Assembly: GCA_023411645.1 (NCBI GenBank)
Contig: JAEYON010000121.1
Location: forward strand, 1 to 27,234
Source of the DNA: Bacillota bacterium
GTDB lineage: Bacteria > Bacillota > Clostridia > Acetivibrionales > DTU013
Length of the DNA: 27,234 nucleotides
Direction: 5' to 3'
Numbering within the stretch: position 1 is the first letter of the stretch; each line of letters starts with the position of its first letter. The notes under the pieces were generated by a model. The model was not told where the DNA came from. It searched no databases and was given only the letters and a program-made list of their open reading frames with translations. This document shows positions 16,378 through 23,617 of this stretch, one piece after another. The position numbers and the translations under genes were made by a program.

Positions 16378-16741
16378 CGTTAGCGCCCCCTTTATCCCCT
16401 TTGAACAACGCTGTTTTTACTTATACATTATCTGCGGCAGAAATAAAGGCCTGGAAGGTTTTTAGTCAATTCATAACTGATCTCTAACAGATTAATTATA
16501 AATATAACGATGGTATTGAGTCAATTGAATATATTAACATGATGTTATAGTGCAATAAATATTAAAATAATTATATTAATTTTGAAAATTGTAAAAAATA
16601 GATGAGAAATTCCCTAAGACTGATGAAAATAATATAGGATTTAAAAAAATTCATCATTTATATCTCATTGTTAAATCACTATACTTGAATTGCACGCAAT
16701 CGTATCAATACATTTCAAATTCACATCAAATTCTTAAGTAG
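16378..16741. other. AT-rich divergent regulatory region
   Basis: This 364-bp gap separates the diverging kinase and DUF296/ABC operons and holds no ORF worth calling. It contains the minus promoter listed separately. Plus-strand promoter candidates are weak: TTGAAT at 16525 with a short 15-bp spacer to TATAGT, and TTGAAT near 16684. An AATTATAAATATAA element near 16494-16507 resembles the 15-mer found beside gntR, with mismatches. It is the obvious place for binding of the response regulator and other factors. Confidence 0.5.
16495..16524 (-). promoter_or_regulatory. Promoter for the kinase-transketolase operon
   Basis: On the minus strand TTGACT (16524-16519) and a perfect TATAAT (16500-16495) are 18 bp apart, in the divergent intergenic region. 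The leader before the TTG start of the kinase would be about 110 nt. Confidence 0.55.
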
Positions 16742-17188
16742 TTGGAGGTGGTTATTATCGTTAGTTTTCAGGGGAAGGGTACAGGACGGGTAGTAGTAAT
16801 TAATTTACAACGTGGTGAGCTGCTGCTGGAAAGCATAGAAGGAACCTTAAAAGAAATGGGAATTAAGAATGCAATAATAACCAGTGCTATCGGCTCCCTG
16901 CAGAAGGCCGTTTTTCACAGAGTTACCGGGATGGAGCGTGAGCCGGTGGACGAATTCGTTACCATTGAAAGCCCGCTTGAGCTGGCATCACTACAAGGCA
17001 TTGTAATTGACGGACATCCTCATTTCCACATGGTAATATCAGACCCCAAATCACCCTATACAGGTCATCTGGAGCACGGTACTACCGTATTGTATCTTGT
17101 TGAGATTACATTGCTTGAAGTAGAGGGTATTTCATTGAAACGGGTGAAGGACGAAAATAACATAGCTATTCTAACAGACAAGTTCTGA
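16742..17188 (+). CDS. Stand-alone PPC/DUF296-domain protein
   Basis: A single PPC (DUF296) domain, the fold found alone in bacteria and archaea and joined to AT-hooks in plants; the bacterial role is not established. Cues are the opening GRVVVINLQRGELLLESI, KNAIITSAIGSLQKAVF, and the His-rich DGHPHFHMVIS ... GHLEHGTTVLYLVEI core. Those histidines could bind metal. Length, about 144-148 aa, is normal. The start is uncertain: TTG at 16742 lacks an upstream ribosome binding site, and GTG 16748 overlaps the clear GGAGGTGG at 16744-16751. That site would best serve ATT 16754 or ATC 16757, which are rare starts. It is the first gene of the ABC operon, 55 bp before the binding-protein gene. A ligand-binding or lyase-like role in the pathway is a guess. 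Confidence 0.8.
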   Translation: MEVVIIVSFQGKGTGRVVVINLQRGELLLESIEGTLKEMGIKNAIITSAIGSLQKAVFHRVTGMEREPVDEFVTIESPLELASLQGIVIDGHPHFHMVISDPKSPYTGHLEHGTTVLYLVEITLLEVEGISLKRVKDENNIAILTDKF

Positions 17189-17194
17189 AAAGCT

Positions 17195-17218
17195 TTCAAC
17201 CGCTATTAGCGGATTGAA
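17195..17218 (+). other. Hairpin between the DUF296 and binding-protein genes
   Basis: TTCAACCGCT (17195-17204) pairs with AGCGGATTGAA (17208-17218) with one bulged A and an ATT loop. No U run follows, so it looks like an mRNA 5' stabiliser or processing site for the binding-protein cistron rather than a terminator. Confidence 0.45.
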
Positions 17219-17243
17219 TAATTAAAAAGGAGGATTAAAAAGG

Positions 17244-18650
17244 ATGAAAAGATTTATCACACTTATGCTTGCATGCCTAATGATAGTTGGTGTATTTGCA
17301 GGTTGTGGAAACAAAGCGGACACAGGTAACAACGCAGCAAATGACACTACTGCTGTTGTTGAAAAAACGCCTGAAAAAGTAACCGACGCAGCAAAAACAG
17401 AGGTTACGGAGAAAGTTGATTTGAGAATTGTATCTGCAGCGACAGCAGGCTCAATCGCATATGATCAGATTGCCGCTTTAGCAAATCAGATGATGAGTGA
17501 AAACTCCAATGTTAATATTAACTTTGAGGGACTTGCATCAGCAGAGCTTAGAACTAAGCTTTCTGTTGAATTTGCCGCGGGAACTCCTCCGGATGCCGGA
17601 TGGATACCGGTTTCATATGCAAGAGAATACATGAAAACAAGTCAAATACTTGACTGGGCTAATGTTATTTCCAAGGATGCAGAGCTTAAGGGATATTTCT
17701 CAGACGATATCTGGAACAATGTAACGACAGCCGATGGCAAGATATTAATCTGCCCTGCAGAGCTAAGCTTTGACTCACTTTACTATAATGCTGAAATGTT
17801 TAAGGAGAATGGTTGGAAAGCTCCAACTACATGGGATGAACTTATTGCACTGTGCGACACGATCAATGCGTCAAATAAGGGTATATACCCTCTTGCAACA
17901 GGTGGTTCCGAAAGCCGTTTTGCTTGGCTTGCATCAGCGCTTCTTTCAAGATCGGCCGGATTGGATAACTTTAAAGAGCTTACAATTGGCAACGCTCTCG
18001 ACCAGTGGGATAATCCCGATTATGGATTTGTCGCAGCTATGACAAAGTTTAAGGAACTTGTTGACCATAAGGCTTATTATCCGGGAACAATGGGAATGAC
18101 AGCAACCGAAGCTGACGAAGCGTTTGCCCGCGGTGAAGTCGCAATGTATTATGAGGGAGCCTGGAAGGTAGGTAACTTCATATCTGCAGGCGGTGCAGAG
18201 TTCGTGGATAAGCTTGACAGAGTTAACTTCCCGGCAATGACTGACCGTCCGGGCGGAGATGCTACAAATAATGTAGGCGGAGCTATTGTAGGATATTATG
18301 TAGCTTCCGGACTTACACCGGCAAAAGAGGAAGTTGCAGTTGCGCTTGTAAAAGGTATTGCCAGCCCTGCTTTCAATGTGAAGCTTGTTGAAAATGGCGG
18401 ATATCTGTACTGCGGAGAGTGCGACTATGACCAGTCTAAGGTATCGTCTCTCATGCTTAAGTGTATTGAAGCGTCAAAACAGGCAACCTCATTCATTCCA
18501 TCTATGGATGCTATCGCCGCTCCTGCGATTGATCTTGCTATAAAAGGAACCGCAATGCCGGGGCTGATCACAGGCGAATATACAGTTGAGCAGGCAGTAG
18601 CTGAAGTTCAGAAAGCAGCAGAAGATTATGTTGCCAGCTTAAAGAAGTAA
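17244..18650 (+). CDS. ABC sugar-transporter substrate-binding lipoprotein (family 1)
   Basis: Membrane-anchored solute receptor for the carbohydrate ABC importer formed with the two downstream permeases. Residues 1-21 are a lipoprotein signal with a VFAGC lipobox (Cys 21), followed by a Thr/Ala/Lys-rich linker to about residue 55. The 468-aa body has family-1 features: SYNAEMF-like LYYNAEMFKENGWKAPTTWDELIALC, a conserved binding segment EAFARGEVAMYYEGAW, and the late GGAIVGYYV. The start ATG at 17244 follows AAAGGAGG with good spacing. Hairpins lie on both sides of the cistron, a pattern often linked to higher binding-protein output. The sugar is unknown; a glycoside would fit the cytoplasmic hydrolase downstream. 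Confidence 0.9.
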   Translation: MKRFITLMLACLMIVGVFAGCGNKADTGNNAANDTTAVVEKTPEKVTDAAKTEVTEKVDLRIVSAATAGSIAYDQIAALANQMMSENSNVNINFEGLASAELRTKLSVEFAAGTPPDAGWIPVSYAREYMKTSQILDWANVISKDAELKGYFSDDIWNNVTTADGKILICPAELSFDSLYYNAEMFKENGWKAPTTWDELIALCDTINASNKGIYPLATGGSESRFAWLASALLSRSAGLDNFKELTIGNALDQWDNPDYGFVAAMTKFKELVDHKAYYPGTMGMTATEADEAFARGEVAMYYEGAWKVGNFISAGGAEFVDKLDRVNFPAMTDRPGGDATNNVGGAIVGYYVASGLTPAKEEVAVALVKGIASPAFNVKLVENGGYLYCGECDYDQSKVSSLMLKCIEASKQATSFIPSMDAIAAPAIDLAIKGTAMPGLITGEYTVEQAVAEVQKAAEDYVASLKK

Positions 18651-18674
18651 GAGAAGGTCCAAAAGAGGATGATT

Positions 18675-18725
18675 ATGTTATCGGGCGGTATTCAATACCG
18701 CCCGGTATCAATACTGGCGAGGTAG
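18675..18725 (+). CDS. Candidate 16-aa leader ORF before the permease gene
   Basis: ATG at 18675 lies six bases after AAGAGG and opens 16 codons that run through the 18682-18704 hairpin. The frame stops with TAG at 18725, inside the ribosome binding site and four bases before the permease ATG. The placement suggests translation through the hairpin and reinitiation at the permease. It could equally be chance, as the peptide is very short. Confidence 0.25.
   Translation: MLSGGIQYRPVSILAR
18682..18704 (+). other. Perfect intercistronic hairpin after the binding-protein gene
   Basis: CGGGCGGTAT pairs perfectly with ATACCGCCCG around a TCA loop. It is a GC-rich ten-bp stem without a following U run, 32 bp past the binding-protein stop. 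It likely blocks 3' exonuclease decay and sets binding protein above permease levels, as known for malE-malF type operons. Partial termination is the alternative. Confidence 0.65.
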
Positions 18726-18729
18726 CAAA

Positions 18730-19626
18730 ATGGCAAATATATTTAAACTTAGATTTAATAACAAATCGAGAAACACACCCGATCCAAGTCCGCATTTGGC
18801 TATAGTGAGTAAAAAAACACTAGTTGCTATTTATACTGTGCTCGGTATCTTTTCGCTAATAGTTTTGATTCCGCTTATATGGCTTTTATTTACGTCATTA
18901 AAAACTCAACAGGATCTTTCCTACAACACATGGGGGCTCCCACAGAAATACATGTTTTCGAACTATGTTGAAGCATGGGTCAAATCACGGATCGGCATCT
19001 ACTTGCGCAACAGTGTATTTTCAACGATAGTTGCAATCATCATTACTATTGTAACAGTTTGTCCGGTCAGTTTTGTTCTTGCAAGATTTAACTTTAAGGG
19101 AAACAGGCTAATATATTATTTTGCTATTGCCGGAATGATGATTCCGATCCACTCGGCTATCATTCCTATTTATATGATGGTTGGGAACATGAACGCATAT
19201 AACAGTTTGCCGATGCTGGGTCTCATTTATGGTGCGTTTCGTATTCCGGTTTCCATATTCATTATGGAAAGTTTTATCCGGGTCCTTCCAAAGGAGCTCG
19301 ATGAATGTGCCGCCATAGACGGCTGTTCGGCATGGAAATTGTTTTTTAGAGTAACAATGCCACTATCTAAGGATGGCATCGTGACTATATCTGTGCTTGC
19401 TGTTCTCGCATGCTGGAACGAGCTGCTCGTTTCAATGCTTGTTATGAATGAAACAACAAAGAAAACACTGCCTTCAGGCCTTATGAGCTTCCTTACGGAG
19501 TATACCTCAGAATATACGAAGCTTGCCGCCGGGGTTATGATAGCCATTGTACCTGCAATTGTTTTCTATGCTTTTGCATCCAACAAAATCGAAAAAGGCA
19601 TGATTGCTGGCGCAATCAAGGGCTGA
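18730..19626 (+). CDS. ABC sugar-transporter permease, MalG type (CUT1)
   Basis: One of the two membrane subunits of the carbohydrate importer. The 298-aa protein has a short cytoplasmic N-terminus and about six hydrophobic helices, beginning near residue 33. The EAA loop that docks the ATPase reads LPKELDECAAIDGCSAWKLF, about residues 191-210, continuing to a conserved MPLSKDGI. The short length and the last-helix region ending EKGMIAGAIKG are typical of MalG-type permeases. ATG at 18730 follows GAGGT by seven bases. It precedes the MalF-type partner, the reverse of the usual order. Confidence 0.92.
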   Translation: MANIFKLRFNNKSRNTPDPSPHLAIVSKKTLVAIYTVLGIFSLIVLIPLIWLLFTSLKTQQDLSYNTWGLPQKYMFSNYVEAWVKSRIGIYLRNSVFSTIVAIIITIVTVCPVSFVLARFNFKGNRLIYYFAIAGMMIPIHSAIIPIYMMVGNMNAYNSLPMLGLIYGAFRIPVSIFIMESFIRVLPKELDECAAIDGCSAWKLFFRVTMPLSKDGIVTISVLAVLACWNELLVSMLVMNETTKKTLPSGLMSFLTEYTSEYTKLAAGVMIAIVPAIVFYAFASNKIEKGMIAGAIKG

Positions 19627-19643
19627 TAAAGGAGGACTGAGCT

Positions 19644-20522
19644 GTGAAGGTCACTAAAAAAAATATTTTAACAATTTTACTCTTTTTGATACCTGGCCTT
19701 TTAGTATACACATATTTCGTGATATATCCCGTATTTGAGTCAGGCGTACTGAGCACCTACAACTGGACAAATGTTGCAAACAAAAAATTTGTGGGGCTGG
19801 AAAACTATAGGACAACGTTTGCTTCGTCATTGTTCTGGAAATCAATGAAGAATTCAATGATTTTTATGCTTGGTACTACGGTTTTGCAGGTTGTTATAGG
19901 CTTCTTTCTTGGGTATCTCGTTTATTTGCAGCTTCGCGGATATAAAGTTTTCAAGGTGTTTTTCTTCATGCCAAACATACTTCCAAGCGTAGCTGTCGGA
20001 TTTATATGGAGCAAAATTTTCAGCCCTTCTATGGGCATACTTAAACCGCTGATGGGTGCTCTCGGACTTGGGCAATATTACGTCTCCCCACTGGCGATGC
20101 CGAATCTTGCGCTTATGGCCATTATTCTAGCCTCTGTATGGAGCGCCTGCGGTGTCCAGATCATTCTGTTTAACTCGGGCTTTATGAGCATTCCGGGAGA
20201 GGTGATCGAAAGTGCGACAATAGATGGTGCTAAAGGCTGGAAAATGATAAGGCACATGATCATACCAATGTCCCAGGAAACGATAAAGATGGTAATAATA
20301 CTGCAGCTTACAGGGGCATTGAGGGCATTCGACCTTGTTTATATGATGACCAGCGGCGGCCCGAATCATGCTACTGAGGTACTGCCAATGCATCTTTTTG
20401 TAACAGCGTTTAAGAACTTTAACTATGGCGGAGGTAGTGTCATAGCAGTCATTATCTTTATCATATCAATGCTTATTACTGTAATCATGCGTAAGGCTCT
20501 CGCAAGCGAAAGCCTGAGCTGA
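19644..20522 (+). CDS. ABC sugar-transporter permease, MalF type (CUT1)
   Basis: Second membrane subunit of the importer. Cues are the opening FLIPGLLVYTYFVIYPVFES, a typical first helix of MalF/UgpA-type permeases, six predicted helices in 292 aa, and the EAA loop EVIESATIDGAKGWKMIRHM followed by IIPMSQETIKM. The late GGPNHATEVL segment is highly characteristic of the family. The start is GTG at 19644, after AAAGGAGG, 17 bp from the preceding gene. No ATP-binding subunit gene is in the window, so the pair probably uses a shared MsmK/UgpC-type ATPase encoded elsewhere. Confidence 0.93.
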   Translation: MKVTKKNILTILLFLIPGLLVYTYFVIYPVFESGVLSTYNWTNVANKKFVGLENYRTTFASSLFWKSMKNSMIFMLGTTVLQVVIGFFLGYLVYLQLRGYKVFKVFFFMPNILPSVAVGFIWSKIFSPSMGILKPLMGALGLGQYYVSPLAMPNLALMAIILASVWSACGVQIILFNSGFMSIPGEVIESATIDGAKGWKMIRHMIIPMSQETIKMVIILQLTGALRAFDLVYMMTSGGPNHATEVLPMHLFVTAFKNFNYGGGSVIAVIIFIISMLITVIMRKALASESLS

Positions 20523-20556
20523 ATATAACAAACAAAAAATCTAGGAGGAAAGAAAC

Positions 20557-21264
20557 ATGACTAATGAACAACTCATCAAAGAAATCAGGAAGTATAGGAA
20601 CGCTGATTTATCAGATGCTATGGACGCCCTAGGACTTGTGGATTATGGTTCTATGAACGAAAACATGCGTCCTATCCGTCCTGGTATTGAATTCAAGGGT
20701 TTTGCCTATACAGTCAAGCTTCTTCCGTCACACAAGAATGTCAAGGTGTGCGAGACAGTTGAAGAGTGGGATAAAGAACTCAGTGATTGGTGTGCAGACA
20801 CGTATACATTTAACAAAGGCATCACTGAAGAAACAGCTAAGGACATGGTTGTGGTTGTTGATATGAAAGGCGCTGTCGGCGGACTTTGGGGATCAGAAAT
20901 AGGTTTTGCACACAAGAACCTTGGGACAGCAGGGGCAGTTATTGACGGTGGTGCATGCAGAGACTCCTATGAATCCAACCTGGAAGGTGTAAATGTTTTC
21001 TGTACGCACAGAACTTTTAAACATGTCTATGGAAGAGCAGTCAACGGCGGAGTCAATATTCCAATCACCTGCGGAGGTGTTCCTGTAAAGCCCGGCGATG
21101 TAATCTGTGCTGACGATGACGGCGTACTGGTTATACCAAGAGAACGTGCGGAAGACGTCTTGAAGTTTGCAAGATACCAGCTCGAAGTAGATGAAAAGGT
21201 AAGAGCAAAGCATTATGAAAATGCCGGAATGGCTCCTGACGAGTCCTTGTCAAGAAGCAAATAG
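20557..21264 (+). CDS. RraA-family aldolase/decarboxylase-like protein
   Basis: Member of the RraA/HMG-CHA aldolase fold. Characterised members cleave 4-hydroxy-4-methyl-2-oxoglutarate or decarboxylate oxaloacetate with a divalent metal; others bind RNase E. The catalytic segment GGACRDSYE (Arg 135, Asp 136) and the upstream WGSEIGFAHKNLGTAGAVID match the enzyme type rather than a bare regulator. Later parts (VKPGDVICADDDGVLVIP) are standard. At 235 aa it is slightly longer than usual because of an insertion near residues 66-88 (TVEEWDKELSDWCADTYTF). ATG at 20557 follows AGGAGG. Place in the operon, between the transporter and a glycoside hydrolase, suggests carbon-carbon cleavage of a sugar-derived hydroxy-oxoacid. 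Confidence 0.88.
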   Translation: MTNEQLIKEIRKYRNADLSDAMDALGLVDYGSMNENMRPIRPGIEFKGFAYTVKLLPSHKNVKVCETVEEWDKELSDWCADTYTFNKGITEETAKDMVVVVDMKGAVGGLWGSEIGFAHKNLGTAGAVIDGGACRDSYESNLEGVNVFCTHRTFKHVYGRAVNGGVNIPITCGGVPVKPGDVICADDDGVLVIPRERAEDVLKFARYQLEVDEKVRAKHYENAGMAPDESLSRSK

Positions 21265-21311
21265 AAAATAATCCGCGCAGAATTTGTACGGAAAAGGTGG
21301 GATGATATTCT

Positions 21312-23093
21312 ATGCCCTTAGATAGACATGTGTGGGAAATAGTAGAGATAGAGCTGCATGCCAAGAATCAATATGAAAATCCTTATATGACTGTAGATGT
21401 ATGGGCTGATCTAAAAGGGCCCGGCTTTTCCAAAAGGGTCTACGGCTTCTGGGACGGCGGAGACGTCTTTAGAATCCGTATGACAGCTGTTTGCGTAGGT
21501 AAATGGTCTTATATTACCGGAGCGAATGTCAGCGACGATGGCCTCTGCGGGAAAAAGGGAGAATTCGAGGCAGTAGACTGGACAGAGGCTGAAAAGGCTG
21601 AAAATGCTTGCAGACGAGGTATTGTAATTGCTTCTGAAAACGGACATGCACTACAGTATTCTGACGGAACTCCAGTTTACCTGCTTGGGGACACACAATG
21701 GGCAATTTTCACAGATAGATTTCCCTGGTTCGATGATGATGAGCCAAGGGATCTTGGACCGGGAATGGGATTTAAGGATATTGTTCGCTACCGCATCAAC
21801 CAGGGGTTTAACTTCATTGCTTCCATAGCATGCTTACCGGGTTGGCAGGATGACGGTTACCCAAGTCAGGTTGAACCTGAACCGGGTCTTTTCCTTCGCA
21901 GCGGCTGGAAGAATCCGGCGTATACACCTTATGACGGCATCAAGGAAATGCGCAATGAGGGAGGCCTCCCCTTTGAATTCCCCGGAAAGGTTCCTGGGTA
22001 CGGGAAAGTATATCCGGATATGGAGCGAATAAACCCTGAATATTTCAAGTACGTTGACCGCAAAATCAACTGGCTCAATGAAAACGGCGTTACTGTATTT
22101 CTTGAGACAATGAGGCGCGATTGCAGTACTGCTATGAAAAAATTCCACCCATGGCCACAGGTATATATCAGGCTCATGCAATATGTCTTTACACGTTACC
22201 AGGCTAATAACTGCGTGCTGAGTCCGATACACTATGACTATGATCAGATGTCGATACCGGGCGAAGAGTATAATGAAGCCATCAACATGATGGTCGAAAA
22301 ATACGGAAAGCCGCCATTTGGCACGCTGCTGAGCTGTAACCCCCATGGAACATCGTTGGCGAACTTTGGCAAAGCTGATGAGAACAAATGGATTGATATG
22401 CATCAAATAGGCAACACATACGGAAGGGAGCATGATTATTTCTGGTTCCTGACTGATATATTCCATCAGGATCCTCCTGTCCCTGGGCTCAATGGCGAAC
22501 CGTATTATCCCGGAGGAGAATTCGGCTGCGGAAAAGATCAGATCATAGTAATCGGAGACAGCGAAGAAGCGAATATTCGTAATCGATCCTGTCTATATGG
22601 ATGTCTTCTTTCAGGAGGTCTTGCAGGCTACATTTACGGATGCGAAGGTATGTGGAATGCAAATAATGAGCCGGAGTCTGTCTTTAAAATGTGGGATGCA
22701 CTGAAATATCAATCAGGTGCTCAGGTTCAATATGTGAAGGATTTTATCAGCATAATAGGCGATAGGTACAGGGATCTTACCCCTGAAGCCGAGCTCGTTA
22801 CTCCAAACAAGTATGGAGAACCATTGGGGCACAAGGGTTGGGCGTATTGCGCTCAACTGGCGGACAGGTCAGAAATGCTCGTTTATTTTGAAGTTGGGTG
22901 TCCTCAGTGCAGTTTGCGGGGTTTGAAGAAATACTCTGAGTATGAGATAAAATGGTTTGACCCGCGAAATGGTATTTGGTCTGAAGATGAGAACGTGAAA
23001 ACTGTTCAGGTTGACAGAACAGGAATGTGCAAACTTCCTGCGAAGCCTGATGACCGTGACTGGGGTCTCTATGCCAAACTTGTGAAAGGGTAG
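21312..23093 (+). CDS. DUF5060/DUF4038 glycoside-hydrolase-like protein (apiosidase-like)
   Basis: Putative cytoplasmic glycosidase, 593 aa. A beta-rich DUF5060 domain spans about 1-100 (VYGFWDGGDVFRIRM, VGKWSYITG). A DUF4038-type TIM barrel spans about 112-480, opening with TPVYLLGDTQWAIFTD and holding several conserved acidic clusters. A small C-terminal beta domain (about 500-590, YEIKWFDPRNGIWSED) resembles the putative collagen-binding-like cap of this family. There is no signal peptide, so its substrate must be imported, in keeping with the ABC genes upstream. The barrel strand that often carries an Asn-Glu pair reads CVLSPIHYDYD here, so the acid/base cannot be assigned. DUF4038 proteins include GH140 apiosidases; the true specificity is unknown. 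The start ATG has GGTGGG ten bases upstream. Confidence 0.85.
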   Translation: MPLDRHVWEIVEIELHAKNQYENPYMTVDVWADLKGPGFSKRVYGFWDGGDVFRIRMTAVCVGKWSYITGANVSDDGLCGKKGEFEAVDWTEAEKAENACRRGIVIASENGHALQYSDGTPVYLLGDTQWAIFTDRFPWFDDDEPRDLGPGMGFKDIVRYRINQGFNFIASIACLPGWQDDGYPSQVEPEPGLFLRSGWKNPAYTPYDGIKEMRNEGGLPFEFPGKVPGYGKVYPDMERINPEYFKYVDRKINWLNENGVTVFLETMRRDCSTAMKKFHPWPQVYIRLMQYVFTRYQANNCVLSPIHYDYDQMSIPGEEYNEAINMMVEKYGKPPFGTLLSCNPHGTSLANFGKADENKWIDMHQIGNTYGREHDYFWFLTDIFHQDPPVPGLNGEPYYPGGEFGCGKDQIIVIGDSEEANIRNRSCLYGCLLSGGLAGYIYGCEGMWNANNEPESVFKMWDALKYQSGAQVQYVKDFISIIGDRYRDLTPEAELVTPNKYGEPLGHKGWAYCAQLADRSEMLVYFEVGCPQCSLRGLKKYSEYEIKWFDPRNGIWSEDENVKTVQVDRTGMCKLPAKPDDRDWGLYAKLVKG

Positions 23094-23104
23094 TGTGATG
23101 CGGA

Positions 23105-23506
23105 ATGTATTTTAAATATGATGAGAAAAACGGGATTCATGTTCCGGAGCCGTTTAAGAGAGTGATGACTCCGCTAATGACATCCGACATTGTTGATCGT
23201 GAGCTTCCGTTTTCAGTTCATTTTACACAGTGGGAGCCGGGCAGCAAGATAGACGCACACAGCCATCCGGACGCCATGGAGGCAATGTACTGCTTAAGTG
23301 GAAAGGCTCGTGCAAAGATAGATGGCGAATGGGTTGAGTTCGTGCCCGGAACCATGATCGTTGCCGATAAGAATGAAGAACACTGTATTGAAAACAATGG
23401 AGACGAGCTGTTGACTGTTTTTTGCATATTTTCTCCGCCGATATCCGGCGAAGGACTAAGAAAGCGTGCAATGGCGGCAGTAGAAGAAGCAAAGGCAAAT
23501 AAATAG
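23105..23506 (+). CDS. Small cupin-domain protein
   Basis: Single-domain cupin of 133 aa, last gene of the plus operon, 11 bp after the hydrolase. The metal site is visible: HSHPDAMEAMYCLSGKA (the HxH-x-Glu type first motif) and VADKNEEHCIENNGDE (second-motif His). Small cupins near sugar genes may be isomerases, epimerases, lyases or sensors of sugar acids; none can be chosen from sequence. ATG at 23105 has only a weak ribosome binding site, so it may rely on coupling with the upstream gene. A strong terminator follows 28 bp after the stop. Confidence 0.88.
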   Translation: MYFKYDEKNGIHVPEPFKRVMTPLMTSDIVDRELPFSVHFTQWEPGSKIDAHSHPDAMEAMYCLSGKARAKIDGEWVEFVPGTMIVADKNEEHCIENNGDELLTVFCIFSPPISGEGLRKRAMAAVEEAKANK

Positions 23507-23534
23507 GAATTGCCACAGGCATAAAAATTATAAC

Positions 23535-23590
23535 AAAGCAAATTCCCCACATGAGCGGCACGTAGGTCGCCCGTGTGGGGAATTTGCTTT
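23535..23590. terminator. Strong bidirectional terminator between cupin and gntR
   Basis: Positions 23535-23553 and 23572-23590 form a 19-bp stem with one G-U pair and a GC-rich loop. The stem ends in an AAAG/CTTT run, giving U residues at the 3' side in both directions. It separates the convergent sugar operon and gntR gene. Confidence 0.85.
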
Positions 23591-23617
23591 CTGCAGGAAG
23601 GATTATATTATTTACAC

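Noticed and set aside
16378..16741. CcpA (cre) site in the divergent sugar-operon region
   Set aside because: No sequence close enough to the TGWAANCGNTNWCA pattern was found by eye.
21302..21325. Seven-codon ATG frame overlapping the DUF4038 start
   Set aside because: Too short to support and likely arises from ATG lying next to GGTGGG; kept only as a possible reason for the distant ribosome site.
21834..22466. Long open frame antisense to the DUF4038 gene (about 210 codons, minus strand)
   Set aside because: It lies wholly inside a gene with clear domains, has no suitable ribosome binding site, and its translation has no recognisable domain.
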